A stretch of 64,000 nucleotides of DNA from Komarekiella delphini-convector SJRDD-AB1 (GTDB lineage: Bacteria; Cyanobacteriota; Cyanobacteriia; Cyanobacteriales; Nostocaceae): assembly GCF_014831675.1 (NCBI RefSeq), contig NZ_VJXY01000026.1, forward strand, positions 52,939-116,938. The letters are read 5' to 3'. The notes beneath the pieces are model-generated. The model was not told where the DNA came from, ran no database searches, and saw only the letters and a program-made list of their open reading frames with translations. Each line of letters begins with the position of its first letter. Positions within the stretch are counted from its first letter, which is position 1. Position numbers and translations under genes: made by a program. Below are positions 30,897-44,320 of the stretch, in pieces.

Positions 30897-31658
30897 TTAA
30901 TGCTCCTCATGCTCATCTCCACCATGTCCCTCCATGGCCTCATGAATGTATGCTCCAGCTAGGGTGGCAAAAACCAGGGCTTGAATGGCACTGGTAAACA
31001 AACCCAAAGCCATCACAGGCAGAGGTACAAATAGAGGAACTAGCAGAACCAGCACCGCTACCACTAATTCATCCGCCAAGATATTGCCAAAAAGACGGAA
31101 GCTAAGGGAGAGGGGCTTAGTAAAATCTTCTAGGATTGCGATTGGCAATAGAACGGGTGTTGGCTCAATATATTTCTTAAAGTAGCCCAAACCCCGCTTG
31201 CTAAAACCCGCGTAAAAGTACGCTAAAGATGTTAGTAATGCCAATGCTACAGTCGTATTGATGTCATTGGTGGGAGCTGCCAATTCACCCGATGGCAGCT
31301 TAATTAGCTTCCAGGGAATTAGAGCACCTGACCAGTTCGATACGAAGATAAACAAAAACAATGTGCCTATAAAAGGCACCCAAGGACGGTACTCTTTCTC
31401 ACCAAGTTGGTTTTTTGCTAGATCCCGAATAAACTCTAGGGCATATTCCATTAAATTTTGGATGCCGCTGGGAATTCTCTGGATGTTGCGAGTCGCAGCT
31501 AGTGAAGCTACTACTAGAATGCTAATCACAAACCACGAGGTAAGAAAAACTTGCCCATGAATTTTAAGATTGCCCAATTGCCAGTAGAAATGTTGACCTA
31601 CTTCTAATTCGGCGAGGGGAAAAGAATTAAAGGCGTTTAAGACACTAAGCATTTGCAT
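30897..31658 (-). CDS. atpB: ATP synthase subunit a
   Basis: The stator channel subunit of Fo. The essential Arg lies in [24 protein letters not shown]. There are five or more hydrophobic helices and a His-rich C-terminal tail ([14 protein letters not shown]). The start is either the ATG at 31658 or that at 31652; both are plausible. Confidence 0.96.
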   Translation of the reverse strand: MQMLSVLNAFNSFPLAELEVGQHFYWQLGNLKIHGQVFLTSWFVISILVVASLAATRNIQRIPSGIQNLMEYALEFIRDLAKNQLGEKEYRPWVPFIGTLFLFIFVSNWSGALIPWKLIKLPSGELAAPTNDINTTVALALLTSLAYFYAGFSKRGLGYFKKYIEPTPVLLPIAILEDFTKPLSLSFRLFGNILADELVVAVLVLLVPLFVPLPVMALGLFTSAIQALVFATLAGAYIHEAMEGHGGDEHEEH

Positions 31659-31719
31659 TCTTCAAGCAAGAATCTTCCCCAACGAGCGAGGATGGGAGTA
31701 TTGTCTTTGTGAGCCTGAT

Positions 31720-32160
31720 TTAAGAATCAGGAATGAACGCAGTTTGCACCGTATAGACGATGAGCGTGGCCTTGTAAGTTAGAAATCCCAAAAATATGGG
31801 CAGAACATGTAGCTCATGCCATTGAGTTGCCAATACAATCAACCCAATAAACAGAGCCAAACGATTTTTGCTCAGACGGGTTTTTTGATTACCGAGCCGC
31901 TCAACATCTTTAGCCAGCATTTTTAAGTAAACCACACCTGCACACGCCCCAATCAAATAATTCAGGGCAATGTTTAAGGAATAAAAAATCCACACAGAGA
32001 TAAAAATAACCCCCGTCAAGACAAGCGTGATTGTCAACAGTTGCTGGAAGAGTTGATAGAACTCTTGCATAGAGTTCCCTGATTCTGTATCCTCAGAACC
32101 AGATTGATCATCTTGTTGTGTTGTCGGAGTGGGTGCAATTGATTCGTCTGACAAGCTCAC
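31720..32160 (-). CDS. atpI: ATP synthase-associated protein AtpI (Atp1)
   Basis: First gene of the operon. A small hydrophobic protein (146 residues) with four membrane segments after a polar N-terminus (residues 1-30), including [23 protein letters not shown], the conserved Atp1 block. AtpI helps c-ring assembly and/or magnesium uptake in other bacteria and is not essential for ATP synthase. The operon promoter should lie in the 299 bp upstream. Confidence 0.9.
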   Translation of the reverse strand: MSLSDESIAPTPTTQQDDQSGSEDTESGNSMQEFYQLFQQLLTITLVLTGVIFISVWIFYSLNIALNYLIGACAGVVYLKMLAKDVERLGNQKTRLSKNRLALFIGLIVLATQWHELHVLPIFLGFLTYKATLIVYTVQTAFIPDS

Positions 32161-32459
32161 GGGACTTGAAACCAGTACAGCTAACTATTGATGACTGTAC
32201 ATTCAGTCAGCTGAATCATATCACGCTCCGGTAACAATACTTTAGAAAAAAACAATTAACTTCTTGTCATCAAAAAGCGTGATGAGCGATCGCCTCTCAC
32301 CACGAAGTATAAATTACTTTTATAAGTTAGTATTCACGAAGGTCTTGCTGTATTAAAAAGAATGCCCTTATGAAAGGATTACAGGCACGCTCACAGGGGC
32401 ATACATCTTAAGTGTGAAACCTGAATTAGTAGCTAATCAGACTGGCAGCAGTGAATCTA

Positions 32460-33017
32460 CTATATCTTCTGAGAAGCCGCTGCTTGCTTACGCTTCATCC
32501 ACAAACCAAACCCAAGAGCAACCACTGAACCACCAACTGTGAAGGGTTCGGGGACAGGTGTTCCAGGGCCCGTAACTTGACCCTCAAAAGTTGTCGCCAC
32601 CTTACCGAGAGGATTTCGGCGTATAATATCCCACTGTGCTAGACCCGCTGTAGTAAAAGAACTGAATAGGGAAAAATTACCGAATAATGATGATGTACCT
32701 ACTTTACCTGTCTGAGCAAAGTTTATCAATTTTAAAGTCACAAAGTCAGGTTCTTTGGTTTCCACTGACAATCTAGTTGGGTAGTCAGGAGTTACATCAA
32801 ATACACCCGATAAGCCTGATAAGGTTAATAATGAACCATCTCTGAGCCTTTCAAAATCACCAGGTAGATTCGCAGAATCAAACTGAATCGTGTAATCGAA
32901 TCTATTGCCTTCTTGTCCCTTAAATACAACACTCGCTGCTTCTGCTGATTTAGCACCAACAGCAGCGAAAAGCGCAACACCAGCAGTAGCAATGCTTAGC
33001 TGTTTAGCTAATTTCAT
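32460..33017 (-). CDS. PEP-CTERM anchored exported protein
   Basis: An exported protein of 185 residues. It has a signal peptide (MKLAKQLSIATAGVALFAAVGAK... cleaved near AEA), a beta-rich body without recognised domain, and a C-terminal PEP-CTERM sorting signal: PVPEP, a hydrophobic helix (FTVGGSVVALGFGLW) and basic MKRK. PEP-CTERM proteins are processed by exosortase and found at the surface or in exopolysaccharide. No exosortase gene is in the window. Confidence 0.85.
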   Translation of the reverse strand: MKLAKQLSIATAGVALFAAVGAKSAEAASVVFKGQEGNRFDYTIQFDSANLPGDFERLRDGSLLTLSGLSGVFDVTPDYPTRLSVETKEPDFVTLKLINFAQTGKVGTSSLFGNFSLFSSFTTAGLAQWDIIRRNPLGKVATTFEGQVTGPGTPVPEPFTVGGSVVALGFGLWMKRKQAAASQKI

Positions 33018-33430
33018 CAGAAAATTCTCCTAAATTAAAATTTGATAAGTACAGTAAAAACTCATATGTGAGTCTTTAATAGAATTTATTCTTTTATATT
33101 TTTATACGCAGGGCAAAAAAGCACTATTTTCCAAATCTTCACTTTTTTCAACTCTTTTATGAAGAGAGTGTAAAATGATACTACATTTTGCTAGTTAAAA
33201 ATAATGATTTTTACTTTTAGGTAAAAATTCAATGGTTTTTAATTAAACTTATTGCAAAAATGCAAATAAGTAAAAAAGGAAATACGGATAAACACACGGA
33301 GAACTTCTAAGCACCGCAAGTCGGCGCTTAGAAGTTTGATAGAACACAAATAATTTACAGCGTTCATCTCTTGTAAGGTCTGAGGCACAACTTCCAAAGA
33401 AAACTGGTGTGGTGAGACAATACGATGTAA
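33018..33430. other. Intergenic gap with inverted repeat
   Basis: An inverted repeat AACTTCTAAGC (33302-33312)/GCTTAGAAGTT (33326-33336) is seen; the rest is AT-rich and contains the probable promoter of the PEP-CTERM gene. No gene seen. Confidence 0.5.
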
Positions 33431-34621
33431 TTAAGCTGGTGTTAATAAAATCAACTGTTGCTTGAGGAGCGTTCTAACTTCATTAAGTTCCATCTGCACA
33501 CCTGCTAAAATTTCTCCCACTGTTGAATTACCATCGCATCTTTGCAGAAACTCAAACTCTGCTACTGATAAGTTAACAATCTGGTAATCGTAATTAAAGA
33601 AACATTGGCTGGGAAATCCTTCAATACAAGGATTAAGTTCAGGAATTGCCGTCAACAAAATATTATCATCTGACCAGTCAGCTTTGACGAGGGGAGGGCG
33701 ACCAAGGAAAAACTCGTAATGGGTTACTTCTGGATCTAGTAATTCTATCAGGCGATAACGCTGGCGATCGCCTAATCCTTGGGCCCGTTCTATCAACTCT
33801 GGTGCTTTGCCCAAAAGCCTTTCTAACTGCCAAAAACTAGGATTTGAGAAGCCAATAAACTCCAAGCCGGAAGCATCAATTAATTTAAACAGCGTCTCAA
33901 TGTTGTAGTCAATTTCTTGAGGATGAACATACATATCGGCAAAGTATGCATCCTTATGGTTTTCTAATGACCAACGCTGCTTATCGTACTTGACAATTCG
34001 GTTATTTTCTGGTAAAGAGGCGAATATTTGCCGCCCAACTTGCACACCATCGCGGTAATCGCCTCGTTTATCACCTTGGAGGAGAGCGATCGCTTTTTGC
34101 ATAAGTTGAATTTCCCAACGTCCCAATTCCCCGTACACAAAAATGTGCATCAAGCCGCCTGGAGCTAACTTCTTCGCTAAAGCTTGAATACCACGAATCG
34201 GATCGGGGGTATGGTGCAAAACGCCAACGCAGTTGATTAAATCAAACTCACCTGGCAACTGTTCGACATCATACAAGCTCAGGTGATGAAACTCAACGCG
34301 GTTAGCCCCAGAACGTTGACAACGCTCTTTTGCCACAGCCAAAGCGCCAGTACTAAGGTCAATTCCAACGACATTAGCTTGGGGATTAAGGTGAACAAGG
34401 TATTCTGTACCAACTCCCGTACCGCAACCAGCATCTAAAATGCGGATATCCTGCTTTTGGGGTTTTTGACCTGTGCAGAAATTATAAGCGGCTAGCCAAT
34501 TCCAGCGCCAGTTGTAGCCTGGAGGTGGTTCATCCAGTAGGGCTTCCGGCGGAAATGGGTAGGTGTTGTAGAGTTTAGCAACAGCAGCACTGACGGTTTG
34601 GGAATCTGACATGGTGGGCAA
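33431..34621 (-). CDS. Class I SAM-dependent methyltransferase with C-terminal wHTH-like domain
   Basis: A 396-residue methyltransferase. Motif I is RILDAGCGTGVGTEYLV, motif II VVGIDLSTGALAVAKER, and the post-motifs INCVGVLHHTPDP and LAPGGLMHIFVYGE follow. Beyond residue 220 comes a long substrate-side region and, in the last 55 residues, a helical domain (LSVAEFEFLQRCDGNSTVGEILAGVQ...LLKQQLILL) that resembles a PqqD/winged-helix fold. A protein or large-molecule substrate is possible, but not shown. It is divergent from the signalling triad at 34832. Confidence 0.85.
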   Translation of the reverse strand: MPTMSDSQTVSAAVAKLYNTYPFPPEALLDEPPPGYNWRWNWLAAYNFCTGQKPQKQDIRILDAGCGTGVGTEYLVHLNPQANVVGIDLSTGALAVAKERCQRSGANRVEFHHLSLYDVEQLPGEFDLINCVGVLHHTPDPIRGIQALAKKLAPGGLMHIFVYGELGRWEIQLMQKAIALLQGDKRGDYRDGVQVGRQIFASLPENNRIVKYDKQRWSLENHKDAYFADMYVHPQEIDYNIETLFKLIDASGLEFIGFSNPSFWQLERLLGKAPELIERAQGLGDRQRYRLIELLDPEVTHYEFFLGRPPLVKADWSDDNILLTAIPELNPCIEGFPSQCFFNYDYQIVNLSVAEFEFLQRCDGNSTVGEILAGVQMELNEVRTLLKQQLILLTPA

Positions 34622-34831
34622 AATTGCAGCAATTCTGAGTTTAGCGAATGCTGGGCACTTAGGGTAGACACATATTTGAGAAGAGTTATCTTACCAAATG
34701 CGGCGCTGGATTATTTCAACTTAGGTAAACATAGGGATTCTTTAAATAAAAACACTACTGTTGAAGTATTTATTAGCAATAAGATTAACGTGTATAATTT
34801 GTAACCTAATTTACTCAATCAGGAGCATCGA

Positions 34832-35491
34832 ATGGCTGTAGGATTGCCTGAATTCGTTGAAAATCCAGAAAATCGTTGTCCAGTAATTCTATTACTCGAT
34901 ACTTCTGGTTCTATGTCAGGTCAACCTATCCAAAAGTTAAATCGAGGACTTGCTATTTTCAAAGAAGATGTATTAAAAGATTCTCAAGCATCGCTGAGTT
35001 TGGAAGTGGCCATGATCACATTTGGTCCCATAGTTAAGCTGATGCAAGACTTTGTAACGATTGACCAATTTATACCGCCTATATTGGAAGTAGATGGTGT
35101 TACCCCAATGAGTGGGGCGATTGAGTATGCTTTGGATTTTCTAGAAAACCGCAAACAGACTTATAAAGACAACGGTATTCTCTATTATCGCCCTTGGGTG
35201 TTTTTGATTACAGACGGAGCGCCAACAGACTCCTGGCAATCAGCCGCGCAAAGATTGAGAGAAGCAGAAGCACAAAGCCGACTTTTATTTTTTGCGGTAG
35301 GTGTACAGGGTGCTGATATGAATATCCTCAAACAAATTTCTCCTCCTGAACGTCCACCAGTTATGCTAAATGGCTTAGATTTTCGTGAGCTATTTGTCTG
35401 GCTTTCTACTTCAATGAAACGGGTTTCTAGTGGCAAAGTAGGGCAAGCTGTAGCTTTACCGGCTGTGGGATGGGGTCAAATTACTAGTTAG
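34832..35491 (+). CDS. TerY-like von Willebrand factor A protein
   Basis: A single vWA domain of 219 residues, with the metal-ion adhesion site: DTSGSMSG (D23, S25, S27), a Thr in GVTPMSGAIEYAL and an Asp in LITDGAPTDSW. It has no signal peptide and so acts in the cytoplasm, like TerY. It is the first gene of a three-gene unit: the PP2C gene starts 10 bp later and the kinase gene 6 bp after that. vWA-PP2C-kinase units are known from comparative genomics as TerY-P triads linked to tellurite/stress-response loci. A ribosome-binding AGGAG precedes the ATG. Confidence 0.9.
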   Translation: MAVGLPEFVENPENRCPVILLLDTSGSMSGQPIQKLNRGLAIFKEDVLKDSQASLSLEVAMITFGPIVKLMQDFVTIDQFIPPILEVDGVTPMSGAIEYALDFLENRKQTYKDNGILYYRPWVFLITDGAPTDSWQSAAQRLREAEAQSRLLFFAVGVQGADMNILKQISPPERPPVMLNGLDFRELFVWLSTSMKRVSSGKVGQAVALPAVGWGQITS

Positions 35492-35501
35492 AGGAAATTT
35501 T

Positions 35502-36275
35502 GTGAATTGGAAAGCTATTGCGGGTTCTGCTGTTGGAACAAGTCATCAAGACCAGGAGATGCCTTGTCAAGATTATGGGGATTATTGCATCTTTAATGAT
35601 GTGATTGTAGGTGCTGTTGCTGATGGTGCTGGTAGTGCTAAATATTCTGATATTGGTTCTAAATTGGCGGTAAAAACGGTACTCAAATGCTTTTCTGATA
35701 TTAATGAATATCCTCAGAAGCAAGCTTTTTCTCAAGCACTGTCTAAAGAAGAAGCTCAAAAAGTTTTTGCTAAGATTGTGAACCAAGTTATTACAGAATT
35801 ACAGAAGCAAGCAGATGAAGGAGATTATTCTGCCAATGATTTAGCTTGTACGTTGTTGGTTTTTGTGGCTACTCCTGACTGGGTTGCAGCTATGCAAATC
35901 GGAGATGGATTTATTGTGCTGCGTTCCCAAAATTCAGAATATCAACTGTTGTTTCAGTCAGATAAAGGTGAGTTTGTCAATGAAACAACTTTTATCACCT
36001 CAACAAATGCAGTAAAAGATATGCAATTAGAGGTTATTTCCGAAAAACAAGAGTTTATTTGTGCTTCCACTGATGGACTGGAAAAAGTAGCAATTCGCTT
36101 GAGCGACTGGAAACCCTTTTCACCTTTCTTTAAACCTTTGGAAGAATACTTGCACGAACCTGTTAATCCAGAGGAGGAAAATAAATATCTGACAGAATTC
36201 CTCAACTCTGAACGGCTAAATTCTCGCACTGACGATGATAAAACCTTACTTTTGTGCTTATTTGATAGAGAGTAA
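35502..36275 (+). CDS. PP2C-family serine/threonine phosphatase
   Basis: A 257-residue PP2C-like phosphatase. Metal-binding acidic residues appear in CQDYGDY, GAVADGAGSAKYSDIGS, CASTDGLEKV and the last motif RTDDDKTLLL. The N-terminal MNWKAIAGSAVGTSHQDQEMPCQD is characteristic of the triad phosphatases. It starts with GTG, preceded by GAGGAAA. It should reverse phosphorylation by the kinase encoded directly downstream, with the vWA protein as partner or substrate. Confidence 0.9.
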   Translation: MNWKAIAGSAVGTSHQDQEMPCQDYGDYCIFNDVIVGAVADGAGSAKYSDIGSKLAVKTVLKCFSDINEYPQKQAFSQALSKEEAQKVFAKIVNQVITELQKQADEGDYSANDLACTLLVFVATPDWVAAMQIGDGFIVLRSQNSEYQLLFQSDKGEFVNETTFITSTNAVKDMQLEVISEKQEFICASTDGLEKVAIRLSDWKPFSPFFKPLEEYLHEPVNPEEENKYLTEFLNSERLNSRTDDDKTLLLCLFDRE

Positions 36276-36281
36276 AATTCG

Positions 36282-38954
36282 ATGACAGTTCTCACCTGTG
36301 CCAGTACGGGAAAATCAATTACTCTGCTAGGTGAACCGATAGCTAATAGTGGTGAAGGTAAGGTTTGGCGAACTAATTACAATGGTTACTTAGCGAAAAT
36401 TTACCACTCGCAAACTCCTGAACGAGTGCAAAAATTGGCTGTGATGATAGCGCACAGACCCAAAGAGCCAAACTCTCACCTCAATCATATTTCTTTTGCT
36501 TGGCCTAAGTCGGTACTGAAAGATGCTCAAGGTAATTGTGTGGGCTTTTTGATGCCGGAAATTAAGGAAGCAAAAGAACTTATTGATGTATACAACCCCC
36601 AGAAAAGAAAGGCTTTGAAACTTGACGTTGATTGGCGTTTTCTCCACACAACGGCGCTGAATATCGCCTCAATTATTGAAGCAATTCACATTTCTGGCTA
36701 TGTTTTGGGTGACATCAAGCCGCAAAATATTCTTGTTAACGATCGCGCCTTGCCTTCAATTATTGATACTGATTCTTTTCAGGTTCGGAATCCGAAAAAT
36801 AGTAAGGTTTATCGTTGTCTAGTTGGTTCAGACGGCTATACACCACCGGAACTGATTGGTAAAGATTTTGCTAGCACTGATCAAACGGAAGTACACGATC
36901 GCTTCCGATTAGCAGTCATTATCTATCAACTGTTGTTTGGTGGTCAAAGTCCTTTTGCGGGAAAGTGGATAGGCGCGGGGGAAACTCCAGAAATGAATGA
37001 ACTTATCCGCCGGGGTTTATGGCTGTATGCACCAAACAGTTTGATTCAACCTGTTGTAGAAAGGACAATTCCTCTTGAGATTGTTCACCCAGAGGTTCAG
37101 CGATGTTTTCTCAGATGTTTTAATGATGGTTATAAAAATCCTAACTTGCGCCCAACTGCTGGGGATTGGGTAAAGGCGCTCAGACTTGCTGTTAATGAGT
37201 TAACTATCTGTGGAAAGGTAGACAGCCACTACTACAGCCGAACTCATGGTAAGTGTTATTGGTGCGATCGCGCCATAAAACTTGGTACTGATATATTTCC
37301 TGGGTTTGTTAGACCAAAACAAGCTGCTGTTGTTAAATCAACATCACAACCTAAAGCTTTTGCCGCAGATAAAATTATAGAAAATGCCGCAATAGAAGGG
37401 CAAATCCATACTCTCCAAGGGCATTCCGACTCTGTTAATTCCGTAGCTTTCAGTCCAGATGGCAGAACCGTTGTCAGTGGGAGTCATGACACGACTATCA
37501 AATTATGGGATGTCCGCACGGGAAGAGAAATCTACACCCTTCAGGGGCATTCCAACTCTGTTGATTGCGTAGCTTTCAGCCCAGATGGCAAAATCCTTGC
37601 CAGTGGGAGTTCTGACAAGACTATTAAACTGTGGGATGTGACAACAGGAGGGCAAATCCGCACTATCCAGGCGCATTCCGACTCCGTTCGTTCGGTTGTT
37701 TTCAGCCCAGATGGCAAAACTATTGCCAGTGGGAGCGATGACAAGACTATTAAACTGTGGGATGTGACAACAGGAGGGCAAATCCGCACTATCCAGGCGC
37801 ATTTCGACTCGGTTTGTTCGGTTGTCTTCAGCCTAGATGGCAAAACCCTTGCCAGTGGAAGTCATGACAAGACTATCAAATTGTGGGATGTCACCAGAGG
37901 AGGGCAAATCTGCATTATCCAGGTGCATTCGGACTGGGTTCGTTCCGTAGCTTTCAGTCCAGATGGCAAAACTCTAATGAGTGGAAGTAGAGACAACACT
38001 ATCAAGATTTCGCAGTTTGTATCATCAAGCAATACAGCTAGTTCATACCCAGTCCAGCCAAGTCAATCTCAAGTTTGGCAAACTAATCAGTCTGCAAATT
38101 CACCATCACCTAATAAGCATAGTAAACAAAGTATTTTTCAAAGCGCTGTTGGAAACAGCGCTTCTTTATCAGGAACTTCTATTTCTACGAAAACCTCGAC
38201 AAGTAATACAACTGTAAACAATGCACCTCAACAGTTGCCTGCTAAAAAACCGATTCAAAATTATGCTCAAGTTATTATTATTGGTTCAGTATTAGCCTCA
38301 GCAACATTAGGTTCACTTGTATTTTTTGCTACTGGTAATCTATTTTATAGCTCTAACAATTCTAATTCTGCAAAAGATGCAACACAGAATTTAACTCAAT
38401 CGCAATTGAGAGAAATAGCCACCAGTAAGATTAAAAAGTATACTATTGGTATTGGTATTTCATTCCAAGTTAATGAAGAAACTAAAATACCAATAGTTAC
38501 TAATGTCTTTGAAAAATCTCCAGCAGCATTGGGAAATCTTAAAATTGGTGATCAAATATTGGAAATAAATGGCATACCGACATCAAAAATGAGTGCGACA
38601 GATGTAGCTAATTTGATACAAGGTGATATAAATACTACAGTTTTTTTGCAGATTAGTCGTCCAGGTTTCAGAGATACAAACACAATGCTGATTAGGGAAC
38701 CTTTTATCAATCCCAACGTTGATCAAGACTACGTGAGGCGTTGCTCAGCACATTTTAAATTGAAAGATTATACTGACGCACTAGATGACTGTAACGACGC
38801 AATTCAGATAAATCCCAATAATGATGAAGCCTATTATTTACGGGGTACTAGCTATTATTTAGATGGGAATAAGTATCAAGGAATGAAAGATTTACAAAAA
38901 GCTGCAAGTTTAGGGAATGAAAAAGCTAAGGAAATCCTCAAAGATGTTAAATAA
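36282..38954 (+). CDS. Kinase-like protein with Zn-knuckle, WD40 repeats, TM helix, PDZ and TPR
   Basis: An 890-residue multidomain protein. Kinase domain at about 1-300: Gly-loop region GEGKVW, lysine K39 in YLAKIYH, catalytic loop VLGDIKPQNILV (D144) and DTDSF in place of DFG (D162 or D164). All key residues are present, so it is probably active. A zinc-binding-like cluster follows (C310, C325, C328). Five WD40 repeats of 42 residues cover about 374-577, each ending SGS..TIKLWDV; the last lacks the WD. A Ser/Gln/Asn-rich linker leads to a membrane helix (about 661-689), a PDZ domain (about 716-808; SPAALGNLKIGDQILEING) and one or two TPRs (about 811-884). The kinase would be cytosolic and the PDZ/TPR part periplasmic. 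Third gene of the triad. Confidence 0.9.
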   Translation: MTVLTCASTGKSITLLGEPIANSGEGKVWRTNYNGYLAKIYHSQTPERVQKLAVMIAHRPKEPNSHLNHISFAWPKSVLKDAQGNCVGFLMPEIKEAKELIDVYNPQKRKALKLDVDWRFLHTTALNIASIIEAIHISGYVLGDIKPQNILVNDRALPSIIDTDSFQVRNPKNSKVYRCLVGSDGYTPPELIGKDFASTDQTEVHDRFRLAVIIYQLLFGGQSPFAGKWIGAGETPEMNELIRRGLWLYAPNSLIQPVVERTIPLEIVHPEVQRCFLRCFNDGYKNPNLRPTAGDWVKALRLAVNELTICGKVDSHYYSRTHGKCYWCDRAIKLGTDIFPGFVRPKQAAVVKSTSQPKAFAADKIIENAAIEGQIHTLQGHSDSVNSVAFSPDGRTVVSGSHDTTIKLWDVRTGREIYTLQGHSNSVDCVAFSPDGKILASGSSDKTIKLWDVTTGGQIRTIQAHSDSVRSVVFSPDGKTIASGSDDKTIKLWDVTTGGQIRTIQAHFDSVCSVVFSLDGKTLASGSHDKTIKLWDVTRGGQICIIQVHSDWVRSVAFSPDGKTLMSGSRDNTIKISQFVSSSNTASSYPVQPSQSQVWQTNQSANSPSPNKHSKQSIFQSAVGNSASLSGTSISTKTSTSNTTVNNAPQQLPAKKPIQNYAQVIIIGSVLASATLGSLVFFATGNLFYSSNNSNSAKDATQNLTQSQLREIATSKIKKYTIGIGISFQVNEETKIPIVTNVFEKSPAALGNLKIGDQILEINGIPTSKMSATDVANLIQGDINTTVFLQISRPGFRDTNTMLIREPFINPNVDQDYVRRCSAHFKLKDYTDALDDCNDAIQINPNNDEAYYLRGTSYYLDGNKYQGMKDLQKAASLGNEKAKEILKDVK
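37399..38010 (+). repeat. 126-bp tandem repeats encoding five WD40 blades
   Basis: Five in-frame repeats with a 126-bp period. 64 bp at 37614-37677 are identical to 37740-37803, showing recent duplication or conversion. Five blades are fewer than the seven of a typical propeller. Confidence 0.85.
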
Positions 38955-39059
38955 TAGCATTGGATATTTTAAATTCAGCCAAAGAATACTGGGAAGCTAA
39001 TAATATTGCTCTGAAGTTTTTAATTATAAACAAATAGGTCAATTTAGTCTTGAGACAAA

Positions 39060-39497
39060 TTAAGATATAGTCCAATCTTCTAAACGCAAATTAGGCACTT
39101 TTTCAAAATCCTTGCGGTTGCGCGTAACTAAAATCCCATTTACTGACAGCGTAATTGCCGCAATGCGTAAATCTTGAGTACCAACGCGAATTTTTTGCTT
39201 AACTAATTCAGCATAAAGATTACAAGCGTTAGTATCAAATTCAAGTAATATTATATTTTTGAAATATTCTATTTCATCCCATAAACCTTTGTATGCCCAG
39301 ATTAATTTGTCATACTTAGAAGGTTGATTATTATATTTGTTGATAACATTCAACCATCCTTTAACTTTTTCCTCAAATGTAATCACTGTTATAGCTAAAT
39401 TTTCAGTATTTTGCTGTCTTATGCGTTGTGTGACTAATGGATGAGTATTTTGAAATAAGGATAAATGATCTGTATCTAATATCCACATAATACTCAC
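39060..39497 (-). CDS. PIN-domain toxin (VapC-like)
   Basis: A 145-residue PIN-domain RNase, probably the toxin of a type II toxin-antitoxin pair. Acidic catalytic residues are D8 (ILDTDHLSLF), E42 (ITFEEKV), D109 (GTQDLRIAA) and D130 (TRNRKDFEKVP). The C-terminal LRLEDW is typical of VapC relatives. Its ATG overlaps the antitoxin stop codon (ATGA at 39494-39497), so the two are translationally coupled. A second Met at residue 4 could be the start. Confidence 0.88.
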   Translation of the reverse strand: MSIMWILDTDHLSLFQNTHPLVTQRIRQQNTENLAITVITFEEKVKGWLNVINKYNNQPSKYDKLIWAYKGLWDEIEYFKNIILLEFDTNACNLYAELVKQKIRVGTQDLRIAAITLSVNGILVTRNRKDFEKVPNLRLEDWTIS

Positions 39498-39841
39498 TTT
39501 GTCTCATTCTCTAAGTCAATTTGACTCCGTTCAGCTTCTATGTATTCCAGCACCTCAGCAAAAAGAGGGTTATCTTTGTGCATTCCCGCAAATTTTATCC
39601 AAGGATGTTCGGTTTGAGGAGGATCAATTTCTAAAGTAACTATTTCCGCTTTCTCTAAACGAGCTTGCAAACGCTGGATTAGTTCTTTTAAAGCTTCTTC
39701 TTTTGTAGCACCTGAAATTTTGCAGTCTGGCAAGCCTAACACCGTTGCATTAAACCTGCCATCTTGTTCGTTTTCAATCAGCACATCATAAGTTAACTTT
39801 GGTGCTGTCTTGCTAGAGGAAGTTTTTACAACTAAATTCAT
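39494..39841 (-). CDS. HicB-like antitoxin paired with PIN toxin
   Basis: The protein (115 residues from the ATG at 39841) has a HicB-type partial RNase H fold: LTYDVLIENEQDGRFNATVLGLPDCKISGATKEEALKELIQRL. HicB is normally paired with a HicA toxin; here the partner is a PIN domain. After the fold there is an acidic C-terminal region (HPWIKFAGMHKDNPLFAEVLEYI) that may bind the toxin. The frame opens 6 codons earlier at a TTG, but the ATG has GAAGG ten bases upstream. No separate HTH or ribbon-helix-helix is visible. Confidence 0.75.
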   Translation of the reverse strand: MNLVVKTSSSKTAPKLTYDVLIENEQDGRFNATVLGLPDCKISGATKEEALKELIQRLQARLEKAEIVTLEIDPPQTEHPWIKFAGMHKDNPLFAEVLEYIEAERSQIDLENETK

Positions 39842-43942
<4,101 letters not shown>

Positions 43943-44320
43943 AGCACTATGTGCAGGGATTGGAGACTGGGGAAAACTTTCCTAATCCCCAATCCCTAAG
44001 TACCCAATTTCCCTTCGCAACCTTTCGTAATACTGCTTTCAGATTGCAGTGAAGACAGTAAATCTGAAAAGTAATATTACAAACTGTTAAGAGCAGTCAT
44101 AAATGCTCAACAGAATGCCGGAAAATATTTTGCGGAAGGTAGCTGAGTTTAAAAGGTTGTGTACTTGTATTAACTCAAGCAAACTCGTAATCTATTAGCA
44201 ATAGCAGTTATTTAACTGTTGTATCTAAAAAGACGAGACAACAGAACCTCTGTCTACCAAATTTAAAGTCGTACCAGTTTAATCAAATCCTGGTTTCATT
44301 AGTATTGGAGGAATCCATTA
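43943..44320. other. apcE-apcA spacer
   Basis: A 378-bp spacer with a GATTGGAGACTGGGG-type repeat near 43960-44000 and a long leader before apcA. Genes apcA-B-C are usually made at much higher level than apcE, so a strong promoter is expected here; I could not define its boxes. The apcA ribosome-binding site is GGAGG, 10 bases before the ATG. Confidence 0.5.
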
